A stretch of 64,000 nt of DNA from Hirschia baltica ATCC 49814 (GCF_000023785.1 NC_012982.1:1488001-1552000), one strand, 5' to 3'; positions 26,486-36,034 are shown, counted from the first letter of the stretch. Made by a program: numbers and translations. The notes: a model not told the origin generated them from the sequence alone.

Positions 26486-27046
26486 ATGGATGAGCGGCTG
26501 AAGTTAAAATCTAATATTCGATATATATTGTGTGCTAGCGTGGCATTGTTTGCGATGCTGACAGCGCTGGTTTGTCTGCCGCTTGAGTTTTTTTATCCAA
26601 GTATATTTATCGCTATCTTTCTGTCTTGGATGTCTTTTGTAGATATCGAACGCCATATCTTACCCAATTTATTGACATACACACTTTTGATTGCGGGGCT
26701 GGTTTGGGCAAGCGTCTTTAAATTGGAGGATTTGCATCACCATGTCATTGGGTGCGCGGTTGGATATGGTCTTATTGTTGGCGTGTCCTATTTGCATAAA
26801 GTGCGTAAAGGCGTGGCCGGAATGGGGATGGGTGACGCCAAATTGCTTGCCGCAGCAGGTGCATGGTCAGGCTGGGTCGCATTGCCATATATCTTATTAA
26901 TAGCGGCTGTTTCAGGATTAGTTTTGGTGGGATTGAAAAGTTTGAAGCAAAGGCAAATTCGCGGTGATGTTCGAATCGCATTCGGTCCGCATTTGGCATT
27001 TGGTTTCTGGGTAGTGTGGCTTTTGGGTCCTTCAATAAAAATGTGA
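26486..27046 (+). CDS. Prepilin peptidase, A24 family (GspO-like, no methylase region)
   Basis: This polytopic aspartic peptidase should cleave the leader of T2SS pseudopilins at the inner membrane. In 186 residues it has the two catalytic aspartates of the family: Asp53 in FVDIERHILPN and Asp117 in GMGMGDAKLLAAAG. About six hydrophobic helices are evident. It lacks the N-terminal Cys-rich N-methyltransferase region of full-length GspO/PilD, like the short archaeal/Flp-pilus type. It sits 35 bp after the SUF operon but serves best as the processing enzyme for the five pseudopilins of the gsp operon 12 kb away. A Flp-pilus role (CpaA) cannot be excluded. Confidence 0.88.
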   Translation: MDERLKLKSNIRYILCASVALFAMLTALVCLPLEFFYPSIFIAIFLSWMSFVDIERHILPNLLTYTLLIAGLVWASVFKLEDLHHHVIGCAVGYGLIVGVSYLHKVRKGVAGMGMGDAKLLAAAGAWSGWVALPYILLIAAVSGLVLVGLKSLKQRQIRGDVRIAFGPHLAFGFWVVWLLGPSIKM

Positions 27047-27348
27047 TTATCAGGCATTTTTACATGATGATATAAAATTAAATTAAAAATCAATGAGTTA
27101 CTATATTGTATATGCCGTTTTTTGTGAAATGGCTATCTAAGAGCAATTATAGGTGAGGAGAAGAAATTAGAAGATTGAGTGGTTTAATCTGGGTGCAGTC
27201 GGCCCAGAAACGCAGAGCTGTAACATGACTGTCATATAGGTGTGCGATATCGCAGAGGCCTTTTTAGTGACGTTTAAGCCGTAGGGGCGGTTTGTCACTT
27301 TAAAGCAAAAGTTTTGCTTCACGCCACTCTGTTAGGGGGTTTACCCAT
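27047..27348 (+). other. Intergenic regulatory region upstream of the ElpS-like lipoprotein gene
   Basis: This 302-bp region contains a PHO box (described separately) and two inverted repeats in the probable leader. One is AGTGAC/GTCACT at 27266-27299 around a GC-rich loop. The other is an almost uninterrupted palindrome, AAGCAAAA-G-TTTTGCTT, at 27303-27319. A ribosome-binding site AGGGGG precedes the ATG at 27349. The first ~130 bp contain nothing I can interpret. Confidence 0.55.
27218..27251 (+). promoter_or_regulatory. PHO box (PhoB site) with -10 element
   Basis: Two direct repeats, CTGTAAC at 27218 and CTGTCAT at 27229, are spaced by 4 bp, giving the 11-bp period of PhoB half-sites. 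The second repeat matches the half-site consensus exactly; the first has five of seven bases. A -10-like GATATC begins 10 bp after the second repeat, the spacing seen in PhoB-activated promoters where the box replaces the -35. It predicts phosphate-starvation induction of the downstream gene. Confidence 0.75.
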
Positions 27349-30141
27349 ATGACTTCGGTTAAGAATTTTCGCCACGCATTGCTAATCGGTGCTGCTAGTC
27401 TAGCAGTTTTCGCTTGTACACAAGGTTCAAATATTACTTCGCCAGGAGCGACTGACGCTGGAACACCTGCGACAGGTGGTGGGTCTGATGGTGGAAGCGG
27501 TGGAGGTGACGGTGCAACTGCTTCCTGTCCAACAGGCTTTAACACGCTAGACCCAATTGATTCTACGACTGTTTGTGAAGTTTCTGGTACAATCAATGGT
27601 ACACTTACTTTGGCGGCAGTTGACGGTATTGCGTATCGGTTGAACGGTCGTGTTAACGTTGGAACAGATGCTGGTGTGACAACTGGTGCGACACCAACAG
27701 CAAACTATGGTCGCTTAATCATTGAGCCGGGTGTAACTGTTTTTGGTGCTTCTGGTGCAGACTATCTGGTTGTAAACCGTGGATCTGAGATCGAAGCAAT
27801 CGGTTCAGAAACTCAACCAATCGTGTTTACTTCAGAGGCTGACCTTGAAGGTTCACAAACCGACACTGTAAATGCCACTGGTGAGTGGGGTGGTGTGGTT
27901 ATTTTAGGTGATGCACCTATCAATAACTGTACTGGTAGTGTGGCTCCAGGGACAGCTGGTTGTGTAAACGCTGTTGAAGGTGTGACTGCGCCTGACGCGA
28001 TTTACGGTGGTAACGACACAACTGATAGTTCTGGTACTCTAAAATATGTTCAAGTGCGTTTCGCTGGTAACGAGCTTGCTTCAGGTAACGAGCTAAACGG
28101 TATTACTTTTGCCGGTGTGGGTTCAGGTACAACTGTTGACTACATTCAAGTTCACAACAACTCTGATGATGGTGTTGAGTTCTTCGGTGGTAATGTGAAT
28201 GTTACTCACCTTGTGCTGACAGGTAACGATGATGACTCCATCGATACAGATAATGGTTATGCTGGTTCAATTCAGTTTGCGGCGGTTGTTCAACGTGATG
28301 AGGGTGGTGACAACATCGTAGAAGCTTCAAGTGCTGGTGGATATGTTTCACCATTCTCTGATGCTACCATTGCTAACTTTACATTTGTATCTGGTTCGAC
28401 TGGTGATAATGGAAACGCTTTCCGTTTGAACACTGGAACAATTGGTACATACATTAACGGTGTTGTTGACCACAACGAAGAGTGTTTCCGCTTTGAAGCA
28501 AGTGCTGGTCAAGACGCAACTTCTGCATACTCCGTTGCAAATGACCCAAGCTTTCAATCAGTTCTTTTTGATTGTGCTGTTTCACTTGATACAGCCAATT
28601 CAGAATCTGGCACTGCCGCCGCAGCGGTAGCAGCTGATGCAAACAACACGATCACAACAAGCACGCTTTCATCTGTTTTCTTCCCAGGAACAGCAGAGGC
28701 TGGTGTAACAGCTGCTGATCCTAACGCTGTGAACTCTAACCTTATCACAACAGATTATGTTGGTGCATTTAGTGCGACTGAATCAGCGACTGACAACTGG
28801 GCAACTGGTTGGACGTTTGGACTATTTGGTGATGTGTCTTGTCCGACAGGTACAACAGACAGTGGCCAAGATTTTGATGGCAAGAATATCTGTCGTGTTT
28901 CTGGTACTGTGAATGAAGACACACGCCTTACACGTGGTAACATCTATGAGTTGGATGGACGTGTTGATGTCGGTGTCGATGTCGGTGCTGATGGCACTGC
29001 AACTGATGGTGATGCTGTTGTTCTGACAATTGAATCTGGAGTGACAATTTTTGGTAACTCTGGTGCAGATTATCTAGTCGTAAACCGTGGTTCTAAATTG
29101 AACTCAAACGGAACTCAAGCAAACCCAGTTATATTCACATCAGAAGCAGACCTAAGAGACACTCAAATCGATGCTGAAAATGCAATCGGTGAATGGGGTG
29201 GATTGGTTATTCTTGGACGTGCACCAATCAACAATTGTCCAGGTGTAACAACACCAGGAACAGCAAGTTGTGTGAATGCTGTAGAGGGTGTGACAGCTCC
29301 AGACGGTATTTATGGTGGAGCGCTTTCAACAGATAGTAGTGGTTCTATTATGTACACTGTTGTAAAGCACGCGGGTAACGAGATATCCTCTGGTAACGAG
29401 TTGAACGGTATTACATTCGGTGGTGTTGGTTCAGGTACTGTTGTTGATTACATCCAAGTTCACAACAACTCAGATGATGGTGTTGAATTCTTCGGTGGTG
29501 AAGTAAACGTTAAACACCTTGTTCTGACTGGTAATGATGACGACTCAATCGACACTGACAATGGTTATAACGGTACAATTCAATACGCTATCGTTGTGCA
29601 GCGCGATGATGGTGGTGACAACATTGTAGAAGCTTCAAGTGCTGGTGGATATGTTGCACCATTCTCTGATGCTAAAATTGCTAACTTCACATTCGTATCT
29701 GGTTCAACTGGTGACAATGGAAACGCTTTCCGTTTGAACACTGGAACAATCGGTAAATACATGAATGGTGTGGTAAACCACAATGAAGAGTGTTTCCGCT
29801 TTGAAGCAAGTGCCGGTGACGGCAACGGATCTTACTCAGCAAGTGCTGACCCAAGTTTCCAATCAGTATTGTTTAACTGTACGGCTTCACTAGACACCGC
29901 AAACTCTGAAGCTGGTATTGCAGCTGCTGCTGTTGCAGCTGATGCAAACAACTCAGAAGCATCAACAACATTGTCCAACATCTTTGTGAATGGTGCTGCT
30001 GAGAATGCAGTAATTGCGATGGACCCATCGACTGTTGATGCTGACCTAGAAGCCACAACTTACATTGGTGCTGTTAAAGACGCTGATGATAACTGGTGGA
30101 AAGGCTGGTCATGCGGTTTGGAAGCTAGCGACCCTTGTTAG
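27349..30141 (+). CDS. ElpS-like surface lipoprotein with internal tandem duplication
   Basis: This 930-residue predicted lipoprotein has a signal ending AVFAC (Cys23, then Thr, so outer-membrane sorting). A Gly/Ser/Asp-rich linker follows (about residues 40-57), then two consecutive copies of a ~435-residue unit. Unit 1 starts at Cys60 (CPTGFN) and unit 2 at Cys498 (CPTGTT). Repeated strands such as TVFGASGADYLVVNRGS, DYIQVHNNSDDGVEFFGG and GNDDDSIDTDNG suggest a right-handed beta-helix, and the Asp-rich turns may bind calcium. Caulobacter ElpS is a phosphate-starvation lipoprotein encoded next to a T2SS and released in a T2SS-dependent way. The same layout plus a PHO box supports orthology, inferred without alignment. 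Confidence 0.82.
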   Translation: MTSVKNFRHALLIGAASLAVFACTQGSNITSPGATDAGTPATGGGSDGGSGGGDGATASCPTGFNTLDPIDSTTVCEVSGTINGTLTLAAVDGIAYRLNGRVNVGTDAGVTTGATPTANYGRLIIEPGVTVFGASGADYLVVNRGSEIEAIGSETQPIVFTSEADLEGSQTDTVNATGEWGGVVILGDAPINNCTGSVAPGTAGCVNAVEGVTAPDAIYGGNDTTDSSGTLKYVQVRFAGNELASGNELNGITFAGVGSGTTVDYIQVHNNSDDGVEFFGGNVNVTHLVLTGNDDDSIDTDNGYAGSIQFAAVVQRDEGGDNIVEASSAGGYVSPFSDATIANFTFVSGSTGDNGNAFRLNTGTIGTYINGVVDHNEECFRFEASAGQDATSAYSVANDPSFQSVLFDCAVSLDTANSESGTAAAAVAADANNTITTSTLSSVFFPGTAEAGVTAADPNAVNSNLITTDYVGAFSATESATDNWATGWTFGLFGDVSCPTGTTDSGQDFDGKNICRVSGTVNEDTRLTRGNIYELDGRVDVGVDVGADGTATDGDAVVLTIESGVTIFGNSGADYLVVNRGSKLNSNGTQANPVIFTSEADLRDTQIDAENAIGEWGGLVILGRAPINNCPGVTTPGTASCVNAVEGVTAPDGIYGGALSTDSSGSIMYTVVKHAGNEISSGNELNGITFGGVGSGTVVDYIQVHNNSDDGVEFFGGEVNVKHLVLTGNDDDSIDTDNGYNGTIQYAIVVQRDDGGDNIVEASSAGGYVAPFSDAKIANFTFVSGSTGDNGNAFRLNTGTIGKYMNGVVNHNEECFRFEASAGDGNGSYSASADPSFQSVLFNCTASLDTANSEAGIAAAAVAADANNSEASTTLSNIFVNGAAENAVIAMDPSTVDADLEATTYIGAVKDADDNWWKGWSCGLEASDPC

Positions 30142-30159
30142 TAGCCTAATTGAAAACTG

Positions 30160-30196
30160 TTCCGGAGAGAGGTGTTTTTCTTTCTCCGGAATTTTT
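30160..30196 (+). terminator. Terminator between lipoprotein and TonB-receptor genes
   Basis: TTCCGGAGA pairs with TCTCCGGAA and is followed by five Ts. It may uncouple, or only attenuate, expression of the receptor gene that starts about 80 bp further on. Confidence 0.88.
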
Positions 30197-30278
30197 CGTT
30201 TCTTAAATTAGCCTGCGACTGTCGCTCATACTGCGAATAATCGGATCGGGCTCGAAATTTTAAAAGGTTTCACCTCCA

Positions 30279-32864
30279 ATGTTATCAAAATATACATGTC
30301 GACTTTTATTGACGACTTCCTTGGCTGTGCTAGCTGTTCCAGCTGTTTCAGCCCAAGAAGCAAACGACGTAGATACCGCGCGTCAGGATACGATTGTAAT
30401 CCGTGGTGAATTTATACCTGATCCACAGCGTGAAACATCTCAAGTTGCAACTTTTCTTTCTGCCGATGATCTTGCTCGGACTGGTGATTCAAACGCGGCT
30501 CTAGCTCTTACACGCTTGAGTGGTTTGAGTATTGTTTCTGATAAGTTTGCTTTTGTTCGTGGTCTTGGTGACCGGTACTCTGCTTCGATGTTGAACGGTT
30601 CTCAATTGCCAAGTCCTGAGCCTTTGAGAAGAACTGTTCCTTTGGACTTGTTTCCATCAAACATTCTTGAAGGTGCTTCTGTAGAGAAGACATTCTCTGT
30701 TTCTGCGCCGGGTGAATTTGGTGGTGGTCTAATCAATCTAAAGACGATTTCTCGTCCTTCTGAAAACTTCACCACACTAAAATTTGGTGTGAGTGGTGAT
30801 ACTGTTACGACTGCCGAAAAAGGTTATTTCGTAAGTGGTAGTGACTCTGATTGGACGGGATATGATGATGGATTGCGTGAAATCCCTTCTGCTCTTCAGA
30901 CAGTATTGAGCTCTGATCAACGTCTTGAAGAATTTAGCGATTCTGAAATAGAAACGGTTGGTGAGAGCCTTGTAAACTCTCCTTTAAGCGTTATTCAAAA
31001 CGGAAAGCTTGGACCAAATTATGAAGGTTCAATCTCTCTTGGACGTAATTATGAGTTAGGTTCAGTAGGTATTGGTTTCGTTGGTGTTGCAGGCTATGAT
31101 CAGGAATGGACAACGAAAGATATTACGCGCCAATTCGTGCAAGGTGGTGTGCTAGGTTCAGAGATCAACACGCTTGAAACAGCCATGGATGTCACGACAA
31201 ATGCGCTTGGATCTTTGACGTTTGATTGGGATATGAGCCAGGTTGCTGCAACTTTGTTCTATGTTCACTCGACAACTAAAGAAGCGCAAATAGATACTGG
31301 AAGTGACTTTAACGCGCCGGGTACTGGTATTGTTTTTGATGAATCTACGGGTTGGTATGAGCGCGAGCTTACTTTCTTCCAATTGCGTGGAGAGCACGAA
31401 ATAGACAATTTCCAATTCAATTGGAGAGGGGCTCTTTCTGAATCATCTCGTGATGCACCATATGAAAGATCAGTTCGTCGTCTTTATGGTGATGATGGTG
31501 TGCCAAGATATTCATTGGCAAATGCAAATTCCATCAATTTTTCATACCTTCAAGATGAACTAGGAAGCTTTGGAAGTGACCTAATTTACACTGTTGATTT
31601 TGACGGCGATCGTCAAATGCAATTGTCTGGTGGTTTTGATTACTCTTCCACTGAACGTGATTATGAATTTTACGGTTTCCGCTTTGCCGGTGGTAACTCT
31701 TTGCCAGACGATGTTGAAGAAGCAAGAACTGACTATTTGTTCTCACCTGACAATATCAATAACGCACGCTTTGTTCTGCAAGAACTTCCGTCAACAACTG
31801 ACTCATACAAAGCTTCTTTAGATGTTTCGGCTGCTTATGTTGAAGCTGAAGTTGATTTGACTAACTTCATCCAAACAACACTGGGTGTACGTTACGAAGA
31901 AGCCGAGCAAACTGTTGGTACATTCGACCGTTTTGGCAACCCGGGTACGGGTGATGTGAACTTGGAAAATGAATACTTGCTTCCAAGTGCATTGATCAAC
32001 TGGAACTTCGCGGATGATTTGCAGCTACGTTTGGGATACTCTCAAACAATTGCGCGTCCTCAATTCCGTGAATTGGCACGTGCAAGTTATACTGATCCAG
32101 ATACAGATCGCGTATATCGTGGTAGTGATGGTTTGATCGACAGTGAGTTGACCAACTATGATGCGAGATTGGAATATTATTTCGGTCGCAACCAATTTGT
32201 GTCGATTGCTGGTTTCTATAAAGAGATCTTGAATCCGATTGAAGAAGTTCAATTCTCAACTTCAACATTTGTGTTTGAAACGACATTTATTAACTCACCA
32301 AAGGCTGAGTTATTGGGTGGTGAATTAGAATATCGCACGCAGTTTGACATGCCAATTCCTGGTCAGTGGTTTGCTGATCGCAATTGGATGTTCTCATCGA
32401 ACTATACATACACACAATCAGAGGTTCAGGCTGAAGCTGGCGAAACATTGTATGACCCGATTTCTCGTACAGTTGTTTCAGCTTCAAACTTTGCTTTGGA
32501 TGGTGCCAAACTACAGGGTACACCAGAGCACATCTTGAACTTGCAATTTGGTTGGGAAGGTCCAAATGACCAACTTACATTGCTTGCTGGTTGGGTAGAC
32601 GAACGTATTCTGCAACGTGGTCTAAGCAACGCAGGAAACACAGTTCCTGATATCGTTGAAGACCCGGGCATTCAGTTGGATCTTGTTTACAAACATGATG
32701 TAGAAATCGTGGGACGTGACTTTACATTCAGCTTGAGCGCTAGAAACCTTCTTGATGAGGAACATAAAGAGTTTCAAGTCAGTGAAGGTGATGTAGGTGA
32801 AACTGATTTCTACACTTACGATCGTGGAACAAGTATTTCCGCAAGCGTAACTGCTAAGTTCTAG
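30279..32864 (+). CDS. TonB-dependent outer-membrane receptor paired with the ElpS-like lipoprotein
   Basis: This 861-residue receptor has a Sec signal cleaved after VSA (about residue 25). A short linker with a possible TonB box (DTIVIRGEF) precedes the plug domain (LTRLSGLSIVSDKFAFVRGLGDRYS ... GEFGGGLINLKT). A 22-strand-type beta-barrel follows and ends SVTAKF with the terminal aromatic needed for outer-membrane assembly. Receptors of this group import large or scarce ligands using proton-motive force. Its position between a PHO-box lipoprotein and the T2SS suggests uptake of a phosphorus-containing ligand or a lipoprotein-receptor partnership; the ligand is unknown. Confidence 0.9.
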   Translation: MLSKYTCRLLLTTSLAVLAVPAVSAQEANDVDTARQDTIVIRGEFIPDPQRETSQVATFLSADDLARTGDSNAALALTRLSGLSIVSDKFAFVRGLGDRYSASMLNGSQLPSPEPLRRTVPLDLFPSNILEGASVEKTFSVSAPGEFGGGLINLKTISRPSENFTTLKFGVSGDTVTTAEKGYFVSGSDSDWTGYDDGLREIPSALQTVLSSDQRLEEFSDSEIETVGESLVNSPLSVIQNGKLGPNYEGSISLGRNYELGSVGIGFVGVAGYDQEWTTKDITRQFVQGGVLGSEINTLETAMDVTTNALGSLTFDWDMSQVAATLFYVHSTTKEAQIDTGSDFNAPGTGIVFDESTGWYERELTFFQLRGEHEIDNFQFNWRGALSESSRDAPYERSVRRLYGDDGVPRYSLANANSINFSYLQDELGSFGSDLIYTVDFDGDRQMQLSGGFDYSSTERDYEFYGFRFAGGNSLPDDVEEARTDYLFSPDNINNARFVLQELPSTTDSYKASLDVSAAYVEAEVDLTNFIQTTLGVRYEEAEQTVGTFDRFGNPGTGDVNLENEYLLPSALINWNFADDLQLRLGYSQTIARPQFRELARASYTDPDTDRVYRGSDGLIDSELTNYDARLEYYFGRNQFVSIAGFYKEILNPIEEVQFSTSTFVFETTFINSPKAELLGGELEYRTQFDMPIPGQWFADRNWMFSSNYTYTQSEVQAEAGETLYDPISRTVVSASNFALDGAKLQGTPEHILNLQFGWEGPNDQLTLLAGWVDERILQRGLSNAGNTVPDIVEDPGIQLDLVYKHDVEIVGRDFTFSLSARNLLDEEHKEFQVSEGDVGETDFYTYDRGTSISASVTAKF

Positions 32865-32898
32865 TGGTATTCTAAGTTTATTAGAGACTTAACTTTGA

Positions 32899-32936
32899 GT
32901 AGCTACAGGATATTAGTGTCTTGTAGCTACTTTTTT
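32899..32936 (+). terminator. Terminator between TonB receptor and T2SS operon
   Basis: GTAGCTACA pairs with TGTAGCTAC around a 14-nt loop and is followed by six Ts. It implies that the gsp operon has its own promoter in the ~125 bp that follow. Confidence 0.9.
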
Positions 32937-33060
32937 AGATAGACTATTAAGTAGAAGAGTGTTTCTTCACGAATAGATTTCATTTATTGGAGAATTGATT
33001 GTCCAATATTCAAGTTCGGTCTTTGCTTTAGACATAGCAGAGGTCAAAAGGTTACAGTGT

Positions 33061-34002
33061 ATGTCATTGAGCGTTTCCAATCTCGAAATGGTGTCTCCGC
33101 TGATACAGCGTGTGGTTCGCTTTTTGTTGGTTGCTTTTTCGATCATTGCAATAGCCTTTGTTTGTGCGCGTTTTTTCTGGCTCATTTTGGCGGGTATTCA
33201 TGGAGGGGTAGCAATGCCAAGCCTCTCACCTGCGCAACTTGGTCGCAATAATATAAGTGCTATTGATGTGAGCATGTTGTCGCGTGTGACTCCCTTTAAA
33301 ACTGTGCAAGGTGAAGAAAATATTGACTTGATATTGGAAGATCACCCGGATGCGCCAGAAACTGAGTTAGATATAACGCTTAACGGTGTGCGTGCAGATG
33401 GGCAGGGTAGCGGCGTCGCTTTTATTTCTACCGGAAAAGATATTCAGAAACGCTATTTCGTAGGTGATGCGGTATCGGGTCTTCAGGACGTAACAGTCAA
33501 AAGCATATATCTGGATGGCGTTTTATTATCGCGTGCCGGCCGCGTAGAGCGCTTATCAAACTTTCATGATGAGAATATCGGCATAAAATCTCTGGCTGCG
33601 GAAAATAAAAGCGTTGTGAGGTCTACACCTGATCGAGCAGAGATTTTAAAAACGAACTCAGACGAACGGACTGAAACGTCTATACCAATTGTCGTTGATA
33701 CGCAGTTCTTAGACGCCAGTATGGCGCGATCAGATATAGAAAATCTTATGAACTGGGCTCGGTTTGAGCCGGTCGTGTTTGATGGTGTGAATGGTGTATC
33801 TGTTTCTCCTTTGAATAGTCAGATTTTTTCTCAATCTGGCTTACAGGCGAGAGATATTGTTAAAGCAATAGATGATTTCAGTTTGAACGAAACGACCGAT
33901 TATGAGGATTTATTGGATTCCTTAGGGAAGTCTTCTCAAGTGGTCATACATATTATTCGAAATGGGCAACCAGTGAGGCTGACAATCAACGTGCTAGATT
34001 AA
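33061..34002 (+). CDS. gspC: Type II secretion protein GspC
   Basis: GspC links the inner-membrane platform to the outer-membrane secretin. I chose the ATG at 33061 (313 residues), which has AAAGG 10 bp upstream and places the single transmembrane helix (RFLLVAFSIIAIAFVCARFFW) near residue 25. An in-frame TTG at 32995 with a too-close ribosome site is an alternative. A periplasmic homology region with AEDDA-like acidic segments follows. The C-terminal PDZ-like domain is visible in GLQARDIVKAIDDFSL...VVIHIIRNGQPVRL. It is the first gene of gspCDEFGHIJKLMN. Confidence 0.86.
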   Translation: MSLSVSNLEMVSPLIQRVVRFLLVAFSIIAIAFVCARFFWLILAGIHGGVAMPSLSPAQLGRNNISAIDVSMLSRVTPFKTVQGEENIDLILEDHPDAPETELDITLNGVRADGQGSGVAFISTGKDIQKRYFVGDAVSGLQDVTVKSIYLDGVLLSRAGRVERLSNFHDENIGIKSLAAENKSVVRSTPDRAEILKTNSDERTETSIPIVVDTQFLDASMARSDIENLMNWARFEPVVFDGVNGVSVSPLNSQIFSQSGLQARDIVKAIDDFSLNETTDYEDLLDSLGKSSQVVIHIIRNGQPVRLTINVLD

Positions 34003-34026
34003 CGTTGAAGCGGGTGAGTAGGGATT

Positions 34027-36009
34027 ATGGTTTCAAAAAGAAATAAGGTTCTACATGGCGCAGCTTTGGCCATGCTTGGGGGATTTATTGCGCCAATGGG
34101 TCAGCAAGCGATCGCCGATGAATTAGGTGAAACCAGCGTGCGCGCGGATGGAACCAGCGTTCACGTCATGAATCTCAAAGATGTCGATATATCTGTATTG
34201 ATAGATGATGTATCAGCGATCACTGGTCATACATTTGTTGTGCATCCAAGTGTGAGAGGGCGCGTAAGTGTTTCCTCTCAGACACCATTGACGAATAGAG
34301 AAGTGTTTCAGGTTTTTCTCTCTACTTTGAGAGTACATGGATTTACAGCCATTCCCTCACGTGGCGGTGTTTATAAAATTGTGCCCGAACAATCAGCGTC
34401 TGCGGAGGCTGGTTTAGCGCGTCCATCTGTAGGTGGTGATCAATTTGAAACGGCAGTTATTCGTTTGCGTAATTTTGACGCGACTGAAGCAGCTAAAATG
34501 ATTAAACCGATCACTAACCCGCAGGGGCAACTGACTGCAAGTGGTGAGTCAAATACGCTGATTGTCGTTGATTATGCAGCCAATATCTCAAGGGTTCGCA
34601 AAGTCGTTGCGCAGATAGATGAAGATCAATCTGAAACCTTGACGATAGCGCTGACAAATATGTCGGCCACAGAAATGGCAAATACTGTCAATAGTATGAA
34701 GAGTACGGGACGTGGTTCAGCTGGCTTTAAGGTCACGGCAACTGCGGTAGAGAGCAATAACTCTTTGATCGTCAAAGGTGACATAAAAGACGTCGCTGAA
34801 GTCCATGAGATTGTGCGAAACCTTGATGTCGCCAACAGGGAAGATGATGCATCTTTAAAAGTTCTATCTTTGAAGCATTCCGAAGCGAAAGATATAGCAC
34901 CTATTCTTGAAATGATGGGGCAGAGATTAGCAGAACAAGCCAGACCTGGTGCCAACGCGTCGAGCGTTCCAAAAATTGCCATTTATGAACCCACAAATTC
35001 TCTTGTTGTGAGTGCGTCCCCAATGGTGCTGCGCCAATTAGAGAGAGTGGTTGAAGAGCTGGATCAACGCCGTTCACAAGTACTTGTTGAGGCGATTATT
35101 GTTGAGTTATCTGACAATGCAGCGCGTGAATTAGGTCTTGAGTTTGTGCTGTCAGGTTCAGGTAGTTCTGCAACTCCATTTGCGGCAACGAATTTCACAA
35201 GATCAACAACGAATGTCTTATCTCTGGCCGGGGCACTTGCTCTGGATTCAGACACTGTTGGTGAGGAAACTGTTTCATCACTTCGTAGCGCTGCAATCAG
35301 CTCATTATTAGGCAGTGCAGGTGGTTTGCTTGGAATTGGTGGGCAATCATCAGATGGAACAATATTTGGAGCGATTATAAATGCGGTCGACTCTGACATT
35401 ACATCTAATGTTCTTTCTACGCCTCACCTTTTGACGATGGATAATGAAAAAGCTTCAATCACAGTTGGTCAGGAAGTCCCGATCACAACGGGTGAAGCCT
35501 TGGGAACGAACAATTCCAATCCATTCAGGACGGTTGAACGTAAACCGCTTGGGGTGACGTTGGAGGTTGAACCTCAAATTGGTGAAGGCGACAGTATTAA
35601 ACTGAACTTACGCCAAGAAGTTTCATCTATATTTGACTCAATAGACGGCACAGATTTCATTACCAATAATCGCGAGATTAACACCACGATTTTGGCTGAT
35701 GATGGTGAGATTGTCGTGCTTGGTGGTTTGATCCAAGAAGAAGAAACACTAAACATTTCCAAAGTACCTTTGTTGGGTGACATTCCAGGGGTTGGGCGGT
35801 TGTTTTCTTCGGAAGGAACGACAAAAAAACGTACCAATTTGATGGTGTTTTTGAAACCAACTATTGTACGTGATGCTGAAACCATGCAGCGCGCCACGGA
35901 TCAAAAATATAGATATATTCGCCAAGAACAAATGTCAGCGTCTCGCAGTGAACGCGCGGGTTTAGATGTGTTTATGAAAGAGGTATTAGGGGTCGATACC
36001 GAAGAATAG
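34027..36009 (+). CDS. gspD: Type II secretion secretin GspD
   Basis: GspD forms the multimeric outer-membrane exit channel. The 660-residue protein has an export signal, an N0 domain (VHVMNLKDVDISVLIDDVSAITG) and N1-N3 repeats with VARKVVAQIDE-type strands. The secretin core follows (VLVEAIIVELSDNAARELGLEF, then SNVLSTPHLLTMDNEKASITVGQEVP, and VPLLGDIPGVGRLFSSEGTTKKRTNLMVFLKPTIV). A Ser/Gly-rich stretch in the core (about 425-440) is a gate-region insertion. No obvious pilotin-binding S domain is visible beyond the short C-terminal tail. Confidence 0.96.
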   Translation: MVSKRNKVLHGAALAMLGGFIAPMGQQAIADELGETSVRADGTSVHVMNLKDVDISVLIDDVSAITGHTFVVHPSVRGRVSVSSQTPLTNREVFQVFLSTLRVHGFTAIPSRGGVYKIVPEQSASAEAGLARPSVGGDQFETAVIRLRNFDATEAAKMIKPITNPQGQLTASGESNTLIVVDYAANISRVRKVVAQIDEDQSETLTIALTNMSATEMANTVNSMKSTGRGSAGFKVTATAVESNNSLIVKGDIKDVAEVHEIVRNLDVANREDDASLKVLSLKHSEAKDIAPILEMMGQRLAEQARPGANASSVPKIAIYEPTNSLVVSASPMVLRQLERVVEELDQRRSQVLVEAIIVELSDNAARELGLEFVLSGSGSSATPFAATNFTRSTTNVLSLAGALALDSDTVGEETVSSLRSAAISSLLGSAGGLLGIGGQSSDGTIFGAIINAVDSDITSNVLSTPHLLTMDNEKASITVGQEVPITTGEALGTNNSNPFRTVERKPLGVTLEVEPQIGEGDSIKLNLRQEVSSIFDSIDGTDFITNNREINTTILADDGEIVVLGGLIQEEETLNISKVPLLGDIPGVGRLFSSEGTTKKRTNLMVFLKPTIVRDAETMQRATDQKYRYIRQEQMSASRSERAGLDVFMKEVLGVDTEE

Positions 36010-36034
36010 TGTTTTGTTGAGTAGAGGTTAGCGT

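Noticed and set aside
26486-27046. Assigning the prepilin peptidase to a Flp/Tad pilus as CpaA
   Set aside because: No Tad genes are in the window, while five substrates of the T2SS type are nearby; the possibility is kept only as an alternative.
27303-27319. Palindrome as intrinsic terminator
   Set aside because: It lies in the leader of an expressed gene and the one-base spacer cannot form a normal terminator loop.
28290-28943. Several antisense reading frames inside the ElpS-like gene
   Set aside because: They recur at equivalent positions in both repeat units and are simply the complement of the repeated coding sequence.
30213-30237. PHO-box-like CTGCGAC, CTGTCGC, CTGCGAA upstream of the first TonB receptor
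   Set aside because: Spacings are 6 and 12 bp instead of 11 and the half-sites match poorly.
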